The notes beneath the pieces are model-generated. The model did not search any database, was not told the DNA's origin, and was given only the letters and a program-made list of their open reading frames with translations. A stretch of DNA of 64,000 nucleotides from JBCCIM01 sp965263205 (GTDB lineage Bacteria > Bacteroidota > Rhodothermia > Rhodothermales > JAHQVL01): the NCBI GenBank assembly GCA_965263205.1, contig CBDHHF010000014.1, forward strand, positions 434,001 to 498,000. Reading direction: 5' to 3'. A program made the position numbers and the translations under genes. Of the stretch, positions 53,514 to 63,075 are shown piece by piece. Positions within the stretch are counted from its first letter, which is position 1. Each line of letters opens with the position of its first letter.

Positions 53514-54032
53514 ATGATGTATTTACTTCGCACTGAACGTGTAGTACTCAACCCTGCCGCACTGGCCATAGATTTTTCTACAACCCAACAACTCGGTACC
53601 CTTTTCGAAAAAGAAAACACCTCTACCATAGCGTTTCAATCTGTCCTCGTTGCAGCAATCCAAATTCTCGAGCGGGTTCGGGAAGAAGAGATTGCTGTTT
53701 CCAAAGCCGCCATTTCGCTTGCCCATAGAGAGCAGATGGCCCATATGCTTGCATCAACCGACTCCATGATGCAGTCGCTGCGGGAAGCCCTGAATGATCA
53801 GGGGTCACGGATATTGGACCTGCAACCTAGGGAGATAGGGCTAGATGAAGGGCCTAATTCCTGGTGGTTTTGCCTTGCCAAAGCCATCGAAACATTACAT
53901 GCCGGCAGTGATTGGATTAACCAAATTGTATCTGGCCAGCACAAAGACAGTCCATCCAGGTCCCTCGCAACCATCGTTGCCGAGTTCCTGGAAACACACC
54001 ATGCCCAGCTCGACGATGAGATTCGTTGCTAG
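53514..54032 (+). CDS. Hypothetical helical protein
   Basis: A frame of 172 codons from the ATG at 53514 (another ATG at 53517). Predominantly helical and soluble: STIAFQSVLVAAIQILERVR, ISLAHREQMAHMLASTDSMM, then a Trp-containing segment PNSWWFCLAKAIETLH. No signal or membrane segment. The usage of codons and spacing fit a real gene between DUF2520 and the next small gene. I do not recognise a family. Confidence 0.6.
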   Translation: MMYLLRTERVVLNPAALAIDFSTTQQLGTLFEKENTSTIAFQSVLVAAIQILERVREEEIAVSKAAISLAHREQMAHMLASTDSMMQSLREALNDQGSRILDLQPREIGLDEGPNSWWFCLAKAIETLHAGSDWINQIVSGQHKDSPSRSLATIVAEFLETHHAQLDDEIRC

Positions 54033-54104
54033 TGGTACCTGTTCAACCTGTGCATAAGCCGGCTAAAGGAACACCCGCACTCCTGAACCAAGCACTACGC
54101 CACC

Positions 54105-54485
54105 ATGCCGTCCAACATTGACGTGCTGCTATCAATCGAGCATACTGTACTTGACGCAAAGTGGCAGGTTTTGCTAGCCTGGCTTGAAGAGCACTTTGGC
54201 CGGCAAGCCGGCATTGAATCGATTCTGTTCCTCATTGGCATCCAATCCCAGGGGCTTGGCTACCAGCCCAAACTGTCCAAAAAGAAGAAACAGGCGCTCA
54301 TCATGGAAGGGACCCATTGCGCCTTTGAAACACTTGGCCTCTATAAACGTGTCGGTATGGATGCTAATGGACAGATAGTTTGGGAACGCACGGATATACC
54401 CCTTCAAAAGCTCCCGCTTCCTGAACAGGAAAAATTGTTACGTGTTGCCATTCTGTCCTATTTTGAAAAGCTCCAAAACGGATAG
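54105..54485 (+). CDS. Hypothetical conserved-looking protein
   Basis: A 126-aa soluble protein with WQVLLAWLEEHFGRQAGIES, LFLIGIQSQGLGYQPKLSKK and a C-terminal LPEQEKLLRVAILSYFEKL helix. No catalytic motif is visible. It ends 25 bp before the cyclophilin lipoprotein and follows a hypothetical gene on the same strand; all three may share a transcript. The composition is gene-like, and opposite-strand frames are weaker. Confidence 0.68.
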   Translation: MPSNIDVLLSIEHTVLDAKWQVLLAWLEEHFGRQAGIESILFLIGIQSQGLGYQPKLSKKKKQALIMEGTHCAFETLGLYKRVGMDANGQIVWERTDIPLQKLPLPEQEKLLRVAILSYFEKLQNG

Positions 54486-54510
54486 ATTCAACGTTCAATT
54501 TTCCAACGCA

Positions 54511-55347
54511 ATGTACAAGTATCTCTTCCTCCTGTTCACAGGCTGCATGCTGATGAGCTGTGAAGTGCGCGTGCGTGATTCAGGTGCCAACACCAGTTTA
54601 TCCCGCCGCTCTGTCGACACATCTGCTGTTTTCAGTATTTCGAGGAATAACAGCAACCAAACCAACTCATTTGACCTCACCGAGTCTACCTCCAGCACAT
54701 CCATCCAGGCCGAAGTAGTTGCTCCACTGCCGATGTCGAACATGTATGAGATTGTGACCCCACTGGGCAACATGACCATCAGACTGTACGATGACACGCC
54801 GGCCCACCGCGATAACTTCAAAAAACTCGTAGAGAACGGCTTCTACGACGGCACAACGTTTCACCGGGTAATGGGTAATTTCATCATTCAGGGTGGTGAT
54901 CCAAACTCAAGAGACAAAAACCCCAATAACGACGGCATTGGCGGCCCAGGGTACACAACCGCAGCAGAATTCCGCCCCAGACATTTCCATAAAAAAGGTG
55001 CTATTGCAGCTGCACGTCAGATGGATCAGGTAAATCCACAGCGGCGCTCTAGCGGCAGTCAATTCTACATTGTGCAAGGCCGCGCCTATGAGCCAACAGA
55101 ACTCGCTGAAGTCGAGCGCTACATCGGTATTCAAATCCGGGATGAAAACTTCCGTTTCTCCCAGGAAGCGCGCGATACCTACACGCGTTTGGGTGGTGCA
55201 CCAACACTTGACATGCAATACACAGTTTTTGGTGAACTCGTCGACGGTTTTGACGTTCTTGATCGAATCAGCGCAGTTACGGTTGATGGCAGAGATCGTC
55301 CGGAAGACGATATCCCCATGACGGTCCGTGCAATTGCTGCACAGTAG
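54511..55347 (+). CDS. Cyclophilin-type peptidyl-prolyl isomerase lipoprotein
   Basis: A 278-aa protein. The ATG at 54511 gives a lipoprotein signal (MYKYLFLLFTGCMLMSC, Cys17), a Ser/Thr-rich linker of about 65 residues and a cyclophilin domain. The latter shows ENGFYDGTTFHRVMGNFIIQGGDP with the catalytic Arg, SSGSQFYIVQG and YTVFGELVDGFDVLDRI. It should catalyse proline isomerisation during folding of exported proteins, anchored in a membrane. The domain has an insert (residues 200-235) between the QFYIV strand and the last strands. It precedes lysS by 133 bp. Confidence 0.92.
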   Translation: MYKYLFLLFTGCMLMSCEVRVRDSGANTSLSRRSVDTSAVFSISRNNSNQTNSFDLTESTSSTSIQAEVVAPLPMSNMYEIVTPLGNMTIRLYDDTPAHRDNFKKLVENGFYDGTTFHRVMGNFIIQGGDPNSRDKNPNNDGIGGPGYTTAAEFRPRHFHKKGAIAAARQMDQVNPQRRSSGSQFYIVQGRAYEPTELAEVERYIGIQIRDENFRFSQEARDTYTRLGGAPTLDMQYTVFGELVDGFDVLDRISAVTVDGRDRPEDDIPMTVRAIAAQ

Positions 55348-55480
55348 CCTCCCGATACAGTAGCATTTCAGCAACTGGTTCGTGCGCAACCGCTACAGCA
55401 CGCTGTACCAATATTTAGCAAACACCTTCCCCCCAACGGCAACGCTGTAGTTGGCGGAGTTGGTCTGTATACGAATCCAT

Positions 55481-57037
55481 ATGTCCGAGTTAACCGAACA
55501 GGAAGTTCGCCGCAGAGAAGAACTGGCGGCCCTGCTAGAAGCAGATATCAATCCCTACCCCACCTCGTGGGACGTCGACACCGATGCCAGCACAATCCTG
55601 GCCACGTTTGATGATGCACTCCATCAGCCAGACGAAGACGGCAATATCAAGGAGTTGTACGAAGTCTCCATCGCCGGCCGGATGATGAAGAAACGGGTCA
55701 TGGGGAAAGCTTCCTTTATCGAACTCCAGGACGCATCGGGCACCGTGCAGGTATACGTTGCTCGTGACTCCCTGCCTGAAGGATTCTACAACACCATTTT
55801 CAAAAAGCTACTCGATATCGGCGATCTCATTGGGATCCGCGGACGCGTCTTCCGGACAAAAACAGGACACGTTTCCGTCCATGCTTCTGCCCTCGAGTTA
55901 CTTGCCAAAGCCCTGCGCCCAATTCCTGTTGTAAAGGAGAAAGAGGGTGTCGTGTACAACGAGGTTACCGACAAAGAATTCCGTTATCGGCAGCGGTATG
56001 TTGACCTGTTTGTCAACCCGGAGGTCCGCGAAGTATTTGTCAAACGCACCAAAATGGTGACTGCGGTGCGACGTTTCCTCGATGAAAAAGGATACCTTGA
56101 GGTGGAAACGCCTGTCCTGCAGCCGGTGTACGGTGGTGCATCTGCGCGTCCTTTTACAACGCATCACAATGCGCTAAACATGGAGCTTTTCCTGCGTATT
56201 GCAGATGAGCTATACCTCAAAAGGCTGATTGTTGGTGGATTTGACGGTGTCTACGAGATCTCAAAAGACTTCAGAAATGAAGGCCTGAGTCGCTTCCACA
56301 ATCCTGAATTTACCATGCTGGAACTGTACGTGGCGTACAAAGACTATGCATGGATGATGGATCTCGTCGAGGAAATGGTCGAGTACGTGGCTACTGCAAT
56401 CCACGGCAAACCCGAAGCACAGGTTGGCGAAAACCTCATCTCCTTCAAAAGGCCCTGGAAACGCATCCCGATGTTTGATGCCATCGAAGAAAAAACAGGC
56501 CACAACTTGTATGGTAAATCCCGGGATGAGTTAGCAGCCGTTGGCCAATCTCTCAAGCTCGAAATCGATGACTCGATGGGCAGCGGCAAGATCATCGACG
56601 AAATTTTCGGCGAGTTTGTCGAGCCAACGCTGATCCAGCCGACGTTCATCACGGACTACCCTGTAGAATTGAGTCCGCTTGCCAAAAAGCATCCGACCAA
56701 GCCCGGGCTAGTGGAGCGGTTCGAAGCCATCTGCAATGGCAAGGAGATTTGTAATGCCTTTAGCGAGCTCAACGACCCGATCGATCAACGCGAGCGGTTT
56801 GAAGCGCAGGCGGCGCTTAGAGCAGGTGGTGATGATGAAGCCATGCAAATCGATGAGGACTACCTGCGGGCCCTGGAGTATGGCATGCCTCCGACAGCCG
56901 GCCTTGGCGTTGGCATCGACCGCCTGGCCATGATCATGACCGGCCAGGACTCCATTCGGGACGTGATCTTCTTCCCACTCCTTCGTCCGGAAAGCACCGA
57001 GGTCGCTACCGAGGAAACGCCCGAAGCCATTGGATAA
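55481..57037 (+). CDS. lysS: Lysyl-tRNA synthetase, class II
   Basis: Charges tRNA-Lys. 518 aa from the ATG at 55481 (MSELTEQEVRRREELAALL). The N-terminal OB anticodon-binding domain shows IAGRMMKKRVMGKASFIELQD; the class II core shows motif 1 (RRFLDEKGYLEVETPVLQP), motif 2 (FRNEGLSRFHNPEFTMLELY) and motif 3 (GLGVGIDRLAMIMTG). Full length. A TTG at 55451 would add ten residues but spoil the usual N-terminus. The downstream MFS gene starts inside the last codons of lysS. Confidence 0.96.
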   Translation: MSELTEQEVRRREELAALLEADINPYPTSWDVDTDASTILATFDDALHQPDEDGNIKELYEVSIAGRMMKKRVMGKASFIELQDASGTVQVYVARDSLPEGFYNTIFKKLLDIGDLIGIRGRVFRTKTGHVSVHASALELLAKALRPIPVVKEKEGVVYNEVTDKEFRYRQRYVDLFVNPEVREVFVKRTKMVTAVRRFLDEKGYLEVETPVLQPVYGGASARPFTTHHNALNMELFLRIADELYLKRLIVGGFDGVYEISKDFRNEGLSRFHNPEFTMLELYVAYKDYAWMMDLVEEMVEYVATAIHGKPEAQVGENLISFKRPWKRIPMFDAIEEKTGHNLYGKSRDELAAVGQSLKLEIDDSMGSGKIIDEIFGEFVEPTLIQPTFITDYPVELSPLAKKHPTKPGLVERFEAICNGKEICNAFSELNDPIDQRERFEAQAALRAGGDDEAMQIDEDYLRALEYGMPPTAGLGVGIDRLAMIMTGQDSIRDVIFFPLLRPESTEVATEETPEAIG

Positions 57038-58307
57038 ATCGGGTGGCGACAACGCTACAGATGAACAGGTAGGGTATCTCGCCCTCATTTCGTCGAACAC
57101 AAATTTCCGACGGCTGTGGCTTGGCACCCTCGTTTCCCAGCTTGGCGACTGGTTCAATACCATTGCCCTCTATAGCCTCGTTGCATCGTTAACGGGCTCT
57201 CCGCTGGCGATGGGCGCAATCTTTCTCTTCAAACTCCTGCCATGGGCGCTTGTATCGCCCCTGGCGGGTGTCTTGGTTGACAGATACAATCGCCGGCACA
57301 TCATGATCGTGTCAGATCTGGTTCGGGCTGCGGTGGTGCTCGGCTTCATTCTCATCGACGATGTATCGCAAGTCCCGCTGATCTATTTGTTGATCACGCT
57401 ACAAGTAGTGGTTGGCGCAGTATTCTTGCCTTCAAAAAGCGCCTCGATCCCCAATATTACGTCGAAGCGCGAATTGCTTACGGCCAATGCGCTGTCTGCT
57501 GCTACCTGGTCCATCATGCTAGCCCTGGGCGCCGGCCTGGGTGGCCTTGCAACGGAATACTTCGGCACAGACACTGTATTTATCCTTGATAGCCTGACAT
57601 ACTTGCTCTCCGCGTACTTCATTTTCAGAACACAAATTCCGCAGGATACCGCTCCACCGGCATCAGGTAATCTGATTCGATCTGCATACAGAGAAATTGC
57701 TGAAGGCTGGTCGTATATGCGGGCTGTGCCGCGTGTTGGGCGCATCGCGCTGGCAAAGGCTACCTGGGCGGTAGGTGGAGGTGCCACGGTATACATGCTA
57801 ACACTCCTGGGCCAGGAGGTATTGCCAGGTGCAGAGGCAGCCGGCATCGGCGTTTTGTTTTTTGCGCGCGGCCTCGGCACTGGCATAGGTCCCGTGGTAT
57901 CACGCGCGATATTTAAAAACCAGCGCGTGTGGCCTACCGTGCTTGGCGCAAGCATTGTCATGTCGGGCGTGTTCTATGCTACGCTAGGATGGACCGCCTC
58001 GGTCACATGGATCATTTTCGCCGTTGTATCGGCGCATGCCGCAAGTGGCGCCAACTGGGTGTTTGCCACCGTTTTATTGCAACAGCGCACCGTGGATCGC
58101 CTTCGCGGACGCGTGTTTGGCTCCGAGTGGTTGTTCGTTTTGTTTATGGAGAGCATTTCCATCTTATGCGCCAGTCTCATACTAGAAATGGCCTGGCTCG
58201 ACTTGCAACAAACGTTTGTTTATTTTGCGATGCTCCAGGTATTGTGTGGCCTACTCTGGCTCGGTATTATCGTGCCGGCCGAAAAGAACAGCGAGCCGGG
58301 CGCGTAG
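57030..58307 (+). CDS. MFS transporter (enterobactin-exporter/MFS_3-like)
   Basis: A 425-aa major facilitator with about twelve membrane helices. Seen are NFRRLWLGTLVSQLGDWFNTIAL near the N-terminus, the loop motif GVLVDRYNRRHIMIVSD between helices 2 and 3, and a C-terminal half with RLRGRVFGSEWLFVLFMES. The type fits the MFS_3 group that exports siderophores or drugs. The start is a TTG at 57030 that overlaps the lysS stop by 8 bp; no in-frame ATG precedes the first helix, so translational coupling is likely. The substrate is unknown. Confidence 0.88.
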   Translation: MDKSGGDNATDEQVGYLALISSNTNFRRLWLGTLVSQLGDWFNTIALYSLVASLTGSPLAMGAIFLFKLLPWALVSPLAGVLVDRYNRRHIMIVSDLVRAAVVLGFILIDDVSQVPLIYLLITLQVVVGAVFLPSKSASIPNITSKRELLTANALSAATWSIMLALGAGLGGLATEYFGTDTVFILDSLTYLLSAYFIFRTQIPQDTAPPASGNLIRSAYREIAEGWSYMRAVPRVGRIALAKATWAVGGGATVYMLTLLGQEVLPGAEAAGIGVLFFARGLGTGIGPVVSRAIFKNQRVWPTVLGASIVMSGVFYATLGWTASVTWIIFAVVSAHAASGANWVFATVLLQQRTVDRLRGRVFGSEWLFVLFMESISILCASLILEMAWLDLQQTFVYFAMLQVLCGLLWLGIIVPAEKNSEPGA

Positions 58308-58314
58308 CCTAATT

Positions 58315-58350
58315 GCAAACAAATAAATCCTGAAGGATTGATCTGTTTGC
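58315..58350 (+). terminator. Stem-loop after the MFS gene
   Basis: GCAAACA and TGTTTGC can close a loop that holds an inner ATCCT/AGGAT stem, eight bases after the MFS stop. There is no T-run, so activity as a terminator is uncertain. The tandem heptamer GTTACAG (about four copies) follows at 58351-58375. Confidence 0.4.
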
Positions 58351-58449
58351 TGTTACAGGTTACAGGTTACAGGTTGAAGGTTTTTGGCTTTTACCGTGCT
58401 GTTATACAGAATAAGATTTATGCCCCCCTCAATATTTATTTGCTTGTAC

Positions 58450-58523
58450 TTAGGGCGTGTAGACAATCAGCTTGCAAAATGTATAACGTGCCATTTTCCC
58501 TGCTAATTGTCTACACGCCCTAA
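58450..58523. mobile_element. MITE-like element, copy B (74 bp, internally deleted)
   Basis: The same 18-bp ends as the element at 37808-37993, and the same inner sequence next to both ends (CAGCTTGCAAAATG on the left, TTTTCCCTGCT on the right), with about 112 bp missing in the middle. It lies in the leader of the PAS kinase gene, ending ten bases before its ATG. The full-length inverted ends could fold into an 18-bp hairpin in RNA. Confidence 0.85.
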
Positions 58524-58533
58524 TGTTCTGTTA

Positions 58534-60069
58534 ATGTTAAGAAATGCCCGGCAAAATACCGCGGAAGGGCTTTTGGCCTCGTATTTGAATAATACGGTTT
58601 TAAATCGCCTATCTAGTGTTTCCGTATCCGAAAGGATGACCGTTCAGGAATTTAATATTTTCGCCCAACCCAACTCAGAAGTCTCCCAGACCTTACCTGA
58701 GCTTGACGATGTTGCCCTTGTTGAAGTGGCAACGGATGGGGGTATTCTTAAACTTAATTCCTTCGGCAAACAGATCTGGGGATGGAAAAAAGGCGGAAAA
58801 ATTCCTAAAACTCTCCTATCTTCTCTCCAACAGGGTAAATCTCTGTCGTTTCCAGTGAGCGTAAAAGGACGTGCTGTACTCGGGACGGGCGTTGTACGCC
58901 AGAACGGTTGGTTGATTGTTGGCTATCACGAGAAGAACGTGACATCAGGTAAAGGAGAGTCTAGCTATAGGACTCTTATTGAGAAAATCCCCGCGCTGAA
59001 TCATTCATTTCTTGATCAGGCTCCACAGGGTATTTTATTTCTCGATAGGATTGGTAATGTCATTTTTGCCAACCAGCAGTTTCGCGACTGTTTGCACATC
59101 GAACGCAAAGGAGACATCTCAGAAAACGTATTCCAACTCTTTGGCTTTTCTGAGTCTTTCACCTCACAGGTTAGGGATTTGCTGGCACAGGGCATTGCTG
59201 TTCCACAAGAAGTGTTACAGCCTGATGAAAACTTGCCACACGGCCTGCGCGTCAACGGCTCACCTGTACACGATGCACGCAACAAAATCCTTGGTGCAGT
59301 ACTCACGTTTGAAGTATTGCAAACCGACGATTTTAGTGTGGATCCAACGACGTACGATGTAGAAGGTCATCACCTGGCACAGTTGAAAAATGTCTTCATT
59401 GCCATGATGAGCCATGAAATTCGTACACCGCTGGGTGTTATGAATGGCTATGCCGAGATTCTAGGCCAGGAGTTGGACGAGTACGAAGCCGCAACCGGTA
59501 ACGTACTGCCACCGCAGATCAAAGAGTTTGTCGGCGCCATCCACGAAAACGCACAGCGATTGCTCGGCATGGTCAATGAGATGTTTGATCTGTCGAACAT
59601 GCGGCAACTGCGGCTCTCGCCTATATCGTTGCACGATACGCTGTTGCCTGTAGCCAAGAAAGCACGTTCATTTTTGTTAGAAAAGAACGTAGCCTTTGAG
59701 ATGACCCTGAGCGAGGAAAGCCCAATGATTATGGGCAATTCAAAGCGCCTGAAACAGGTCCTCAAAAACCTCCTTTCCAACGCCGTCAAGTTCACACACG
59801 AAGGCACCGTTTCTGTATCCACCCGAATTGAGGGCGACTTTGCCGTAATCGAAGTATGTGATACGGGTGTAGGCATGACCCAGGAGCATCTCGACCACTT
59901 GTTTACGCCGTTTGTGCAAGAAGACGCACGACTCAACAGAGACTTTTCGGGCACCGGGCTTGGCCTTTCCCTTGCGAAGTTATTGGTCGACCTCATGAAT
60001 GGCCGCATTGAAGCTGAAAGCGAAAAAGGCAACGGCTCTACCTTCCGCATCTATCTGCCGGCTGCGTAA
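58534..60069 (+). CDS. Soluble PAS-containing sensor histidine kinase
   Basis: A 511-aa protein without membrane helices. A variable N-terminal part with a sensor-like beta region (residues 60-130) precedes a PAS domain (FLDQAPQGILFLDRIGNVIFAN, about 165-260), HisKA with MSHEIRTPLGVMNGYAEIL (His near 295), and HATPase with LKNLLSNAVKFT, DTGVGMTQEHL and DFSGTGLGLSLAK. No receiver is attached and no regulator gene is adjacent. The ATG at 58534 follows a MITE end; an in-frame TTG at 58507 would translate through the element, giving STRPNVLL at the N-terminus. Confidence 0.9.
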   Translation: MLRNARQNTAEGLLASYLNNTVLNRLSSVSVSERMTVQEFNIFAQPNSEVSQTLPELDDVALVEVATDGGILKLNSFGKQIWGWKKGGKIPKTLLSSLQQGKSLSFPVSVKGRAVLGTGVVRQNGWLIVGYHEKNVTSGKGESSYRTLIEKIPALNHSFLDQAPQGILFLDRIGNVIFANQQFRDCLHIERKGDISENVFQLFGFSESFTSQVRDLLAQGIAVPQEVLQPDENLPHGLRVNGSPVHDARNKILGAVLTFEVLQTDDFSVDPTTYDVEGHHLAQLKNVFIAMMSHEIRTPLGVMNGYAEILGQELDEYEAATGNVLPPQIKEFVGAIHENAQRLLGMVNEMFDLSNMRQLRLSPISLHDTLLPVAKKARSFLLEKNVAFEMTLSEESPMIMGNSKRLKQVLKNLLSNAVKFTHEGTVSVSTRIEGDFAVIEVCDTGVGMTQEHLDHLFTPFVQEDARLNRDFSGTGLGLSLAKLLVDLMNGRIEAESEKGNGSTFRIYLPAA

Positions 60070-60183
60070 TCCCATCCTGGCATCCCTCCTCCTCTTTGTC
60101 CTAAAAAGGAGACCTCCAAGAAAAAACCCGACCTAAATCAACCCAAAAGATTGAAATAGATCGGGCAAGAAAACCCAGCAACC

Positions 60184-60690
60184 TGAGGGCGTGTTCAGAA
60201 AAATCTTTATCCAATGTTGGCGCTCATGGCCATTCCAGCAAGAGATCCGCATCTTGTGCAGCAAGCAACTGCTTCATGGTGTAGGTTGCGTACGTTCATT
60301 TCTTTTGCTTGCCCAAAAGAAACGAACCAAAGAAAAGGGCACCACCAAATAAAACGCGCGCTTTTATCTCCTTTCGCGCATCCCATCCTGACCTTTGATC
60401 AGGAAAACGCTTCGATAAAAGCTCCCACCGCACATCGCCACGCATTTGGTGGACGTCCGCACGCTGATTTGCTGAAAACGAATGCATCATTGCTAGTACT
60501 CAGTTACCGTGAAGATGATGGATGAATGATGCACTATTTTTGTTGCCAGCAAGGCGTGTCATGTAGCCCTACTGTAGTAAGGCGAGATGGCACAACATGG
60601 CTGGCGAGAAAAAGAGTCATCAGAACCCATCAGATTCATGGTGACTGAGTACTAGCTACTATTTTTCTGAACACCCCTGACACGCCCTCA
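60184..60690. mobile_element. MITE-like or remnant element with TGAGGGCGTG ends, copy R
   Basis: About 507 bp without coding potential, between the PAS kinase and the oligopeptidase. The outer ends are TGAGGGCGTG and CACGCCCTCA, each followed inwards by TTCAGAAAAAT (the right end with nine extra bases). The left 310 bp matches the inverted copy at 21022-21345. A perfect 12-bp inverted repeat (CTAGTACTCAGT, 60493-60504 and 60644-60655) lies inside. The end shares GGGCGTG with the 18-bp MITE family. Confidence 0.72.
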
Positions 60691-60710
60691 ACTTTAACAA
60701 TGTGTTTGCA

Positions 60711-62903
60711 TTAGTTGGTTGGTGGGAGAATTTCCTGAACGCCGGCTAAATCGAGCATAAATGCGTAAGCAAACGCCGTCTCTTTGTAGCGCTCATACCG
60801 ACCGGAAGCTCCGCCATGTCCAGCATCCATGTTGGTTTTCATGATAAGTCGGTTGTTATCCGTTTTAGCATCACGAAGACGAGCAACCCACTTTGCCGGC
60901 TCCCAGTATTGCACCTGCGAATCGTGCAAGCCCGTAGTAACAAGCATGTTCGGATAATCTTTCGCTTCTACGTTGTCGTATGGCGAGTACGAAAGCATGT
61001 AATCGTAGTACTCCTTGTCGTTGGGGTTGCCCCATTCATCATACTCGCTGGTCGTCAACGGAATCGAGTCGTCGAGCATGGTCGTTACCACGTCTACCCA
61101 GGGCACCTGGGCAACCACGCCCTGCCACAAGTCTGGACGCATATTGATGACAGCGCCCATCAATAATCCGCCGGCGCTCCCCCCCTGGGCGAAGAGTCTG
61201 CCAGGATCTGCATACGATTCTTCGATCAGATACTCTGCCGAGTCGATGTAATCTGTAAAGGTGTTCTTTTTCTTAAGCAGCTTGCCGTCTTCATACCATT
61301 GCCGGCCCATTTCTTCCCCGCCGCGAATGTGTGCGATCGCATAGACAAACCCCCTATCGAGCAAGCTCAGGCGCGCACTGCTAAACGTGGCGTCCATACT
61401 TGCACCGTACGAACCATACGCATACAGCAACAGGGGTGCTGAGCCATCGATAGCCGTACCTTTTTTGTAGACGAGTGATACAGGGATTTTTACGCCATCA
61501 CGTGCCGGCGCATACAAACGTTCGGTCACGTAATCTGCAGCATCAAAGCTGCCCAGCACTTCCTGCTGCTTTAACAATTCGCGATCTTTGGTGACCATGT
61601 TATAGTCATACGTCGACGTCGGCGTCGTCATCGATGTATAGCCGTAACGCAATGTTTGCGTATCAAATGACGGATTGGCACTCACGTAGGCGAGGTATGC
61701 CGGCTCACCAAAATCGATGTAGTGTTCTGCGCTGCCATCCCATGGCCGAATGCGCAATTCCATCAGGCCGTTCTTACGCTCGCTAACCACCAGAAAATCT
61801 TTGAAGATCTCAAAGCCTTCCAGTAACACATCGCCCCGGTTTGGCAACACTTCTTCCCAGTTATTTTTAGATGGCTGCAATATCGGCGTGCGCATGAGTC
61901 GGAAGTTTTTTGCGTCGAGGTTCGTGCGAATGTAGAAGTGATCGCCATAGTGGTCCACGTCGTACTCCAGGCCCCGTTCGCGCGCCTGAATTAACGTAAG
62001 CGCACCTGTTGGATTATCAGCATCAACATACCGGTACTCCGCACTCAACGTCTGACTGGAGCCAACAATCATGTAACGTTTCGACTTGGTTCGATAGACA
62101 AAAGCATAAAACGTGTCTTCCGTTTCCTCGTACACCAGCACGTCGTCCTCAACAGACGTTCCCAGTTCGTGCCGGTATACTTTGTCCCAACGCAGCGTCG
62201 TAGGATCCTGGCGGGTATAAAAGAGCGTTTTGTTGTCGTTGGCCCAGGCCATGTTGCTCGTGACCGTCTCAATTTCATCCGGGTAAAACTCACCCGTCTC
62301 GAGATTCTTAAAGCGGAGGGTATAAATGCGACGCCCCTGGTTGTCTTGAGCAAAAGCCAGGATATTATTATTGGCACTAACCTGGCGGCCGGCAACAGCA
62401 AAATACTCATGCCCTTCAGCCAAAATGTTTACGTCGAGCATGACCTCCTCTTCAGCATCCATCGTCCCTTCCTTCCGACAATAGATTGGATAATCTTGCC
62501 CCTCTTCAAATCGCGTGTAATACCAGTACCCATCGCGAAAAACAGGTACAGATGAGTCGTCCTGCTTGATGCGGCCTTTGATCTCTTCAAAGAGCGCCTC
62601 TTGCAGGGGCTCTGTGTGCTCCATCACAGACTTGGTATATGCATTCTCGGCCTCCAGGTAGGAAATCACATCCGGGTTTTCCCGTTCGCGCAGCCAGTAG
62701 TACTCATCGATGCGTACATCGCCATGCTTTTCCAATTCCCTGGGCTTCTTTTCGGCAACCGGCGGATCGAGTTGGGCAATGTGCTTCATAATGTCGGCAG
62801 AGTTGGTCGCATGTGCCGGCGTTTCGGGATTCTCGCAAGCAGACAGACTGCCAGCCACGAGTACGAGCACAGCACAAAAGGGTATCAGTTTTCTTAGTTG
62901 CAT
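60711..62903 (-). CDS. Prolyl oligopeptidase family S9 lipoprotein (oligopeptidase B-like)
   Basis: A 730-aa serine peptidase. The ATG at 62903 gives a lipoprotein signal ending LSAC, so, unlike cytoplasmic oligopeptidase B, it is membrane-anchored outside. The N-terminal propeller begins HGDVRIDEYYWLRERENPDV. The catalytic domain has Ser near 576 (GGSAGGLLMG), Asp near 660 (LHDSQV) and His near 694 (DAGHGGASGRY). The family cuts peptides after basic residues or proline; RGGEEMGRQWYEDGK is typical of the OpdB branch. Monocistronic by spacing; a promoter is expected within 62904-63075. Confidence 0.93.
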   Translation of the reverse strand: MQLRKLIPFCAVLVLVAGSLSACENPETPAHATNSADIMKHIAQLDPPVAEKKPRELEKHGDVRIDEYYWLRERENPDVISYLEAENAYTKSVMEHTEPLQEALFEEIKGRIKQDDSSVPVFRDGYWYYTRFEEGQDYPIYCRKEGTMDAEEEVMLDVNILAEGHEYFAVAGRQVSANNNILAFAQDNQGRRIYTLRFKNLETGEFYPDEIETVTSNMAWANDNKTLFYTRQDPTTLRWDKVYRHELGTSVEDDVLVYEETEDTFYAFVYRTKSKRYMIVGSSQTLSAEYRYVDADNPTGALTLIQARERGLEYDVDHYGDHFYIRTNLDAKNFRLMRTPILQPSKNNWEEVLPNRGDVLLEGFEIFKDFLVVSERKNGLMELRIRPWDGSAEHYIDFGEPAYLAYVSANPSFDTQTLRYGYTSMTTPTSTYDYNMVTKDRELLKQQEVLGSFDAADYVTERLYAPARDGVKIPVSLVYKKGTAIDGSAPLLLYAYGSYGASMDATFSSARLSLLDRGFVYAIAHIRGGEEMGRQWYEDGKLLKKKNTFTDYIDSAEYLIEESYADPGRLFAQGGSAGGLLMGAVINMRPDLWQGVVAQVPWVDVVTTMLDDSIPLTTSEYDEWGNPNDKEYYDYMLSYSPYDNVEAKDYPNMLVTTGLHDSQVQYWEPAKWVARLRDAKTDNNRLIMKTNMDAGHGGASGRYERYKETAFAYAFMLDLAGVQEILPPTN

Positions 62904-63075
62904 GGATCTCAAACTTTCGAAATGGAGACTGAAGATATCTTATCAAGATAACAGTCTACGTATTAGGAAAGAAGATGTGACAGCAGATTGCCCTTTCGGG
63001 CGCCCATGCAACAAATCGGATACTCGCTGGCCCTGGATGTACCCGTAAAACGAGTGGAAGGTGAAAAGCCGTGAC

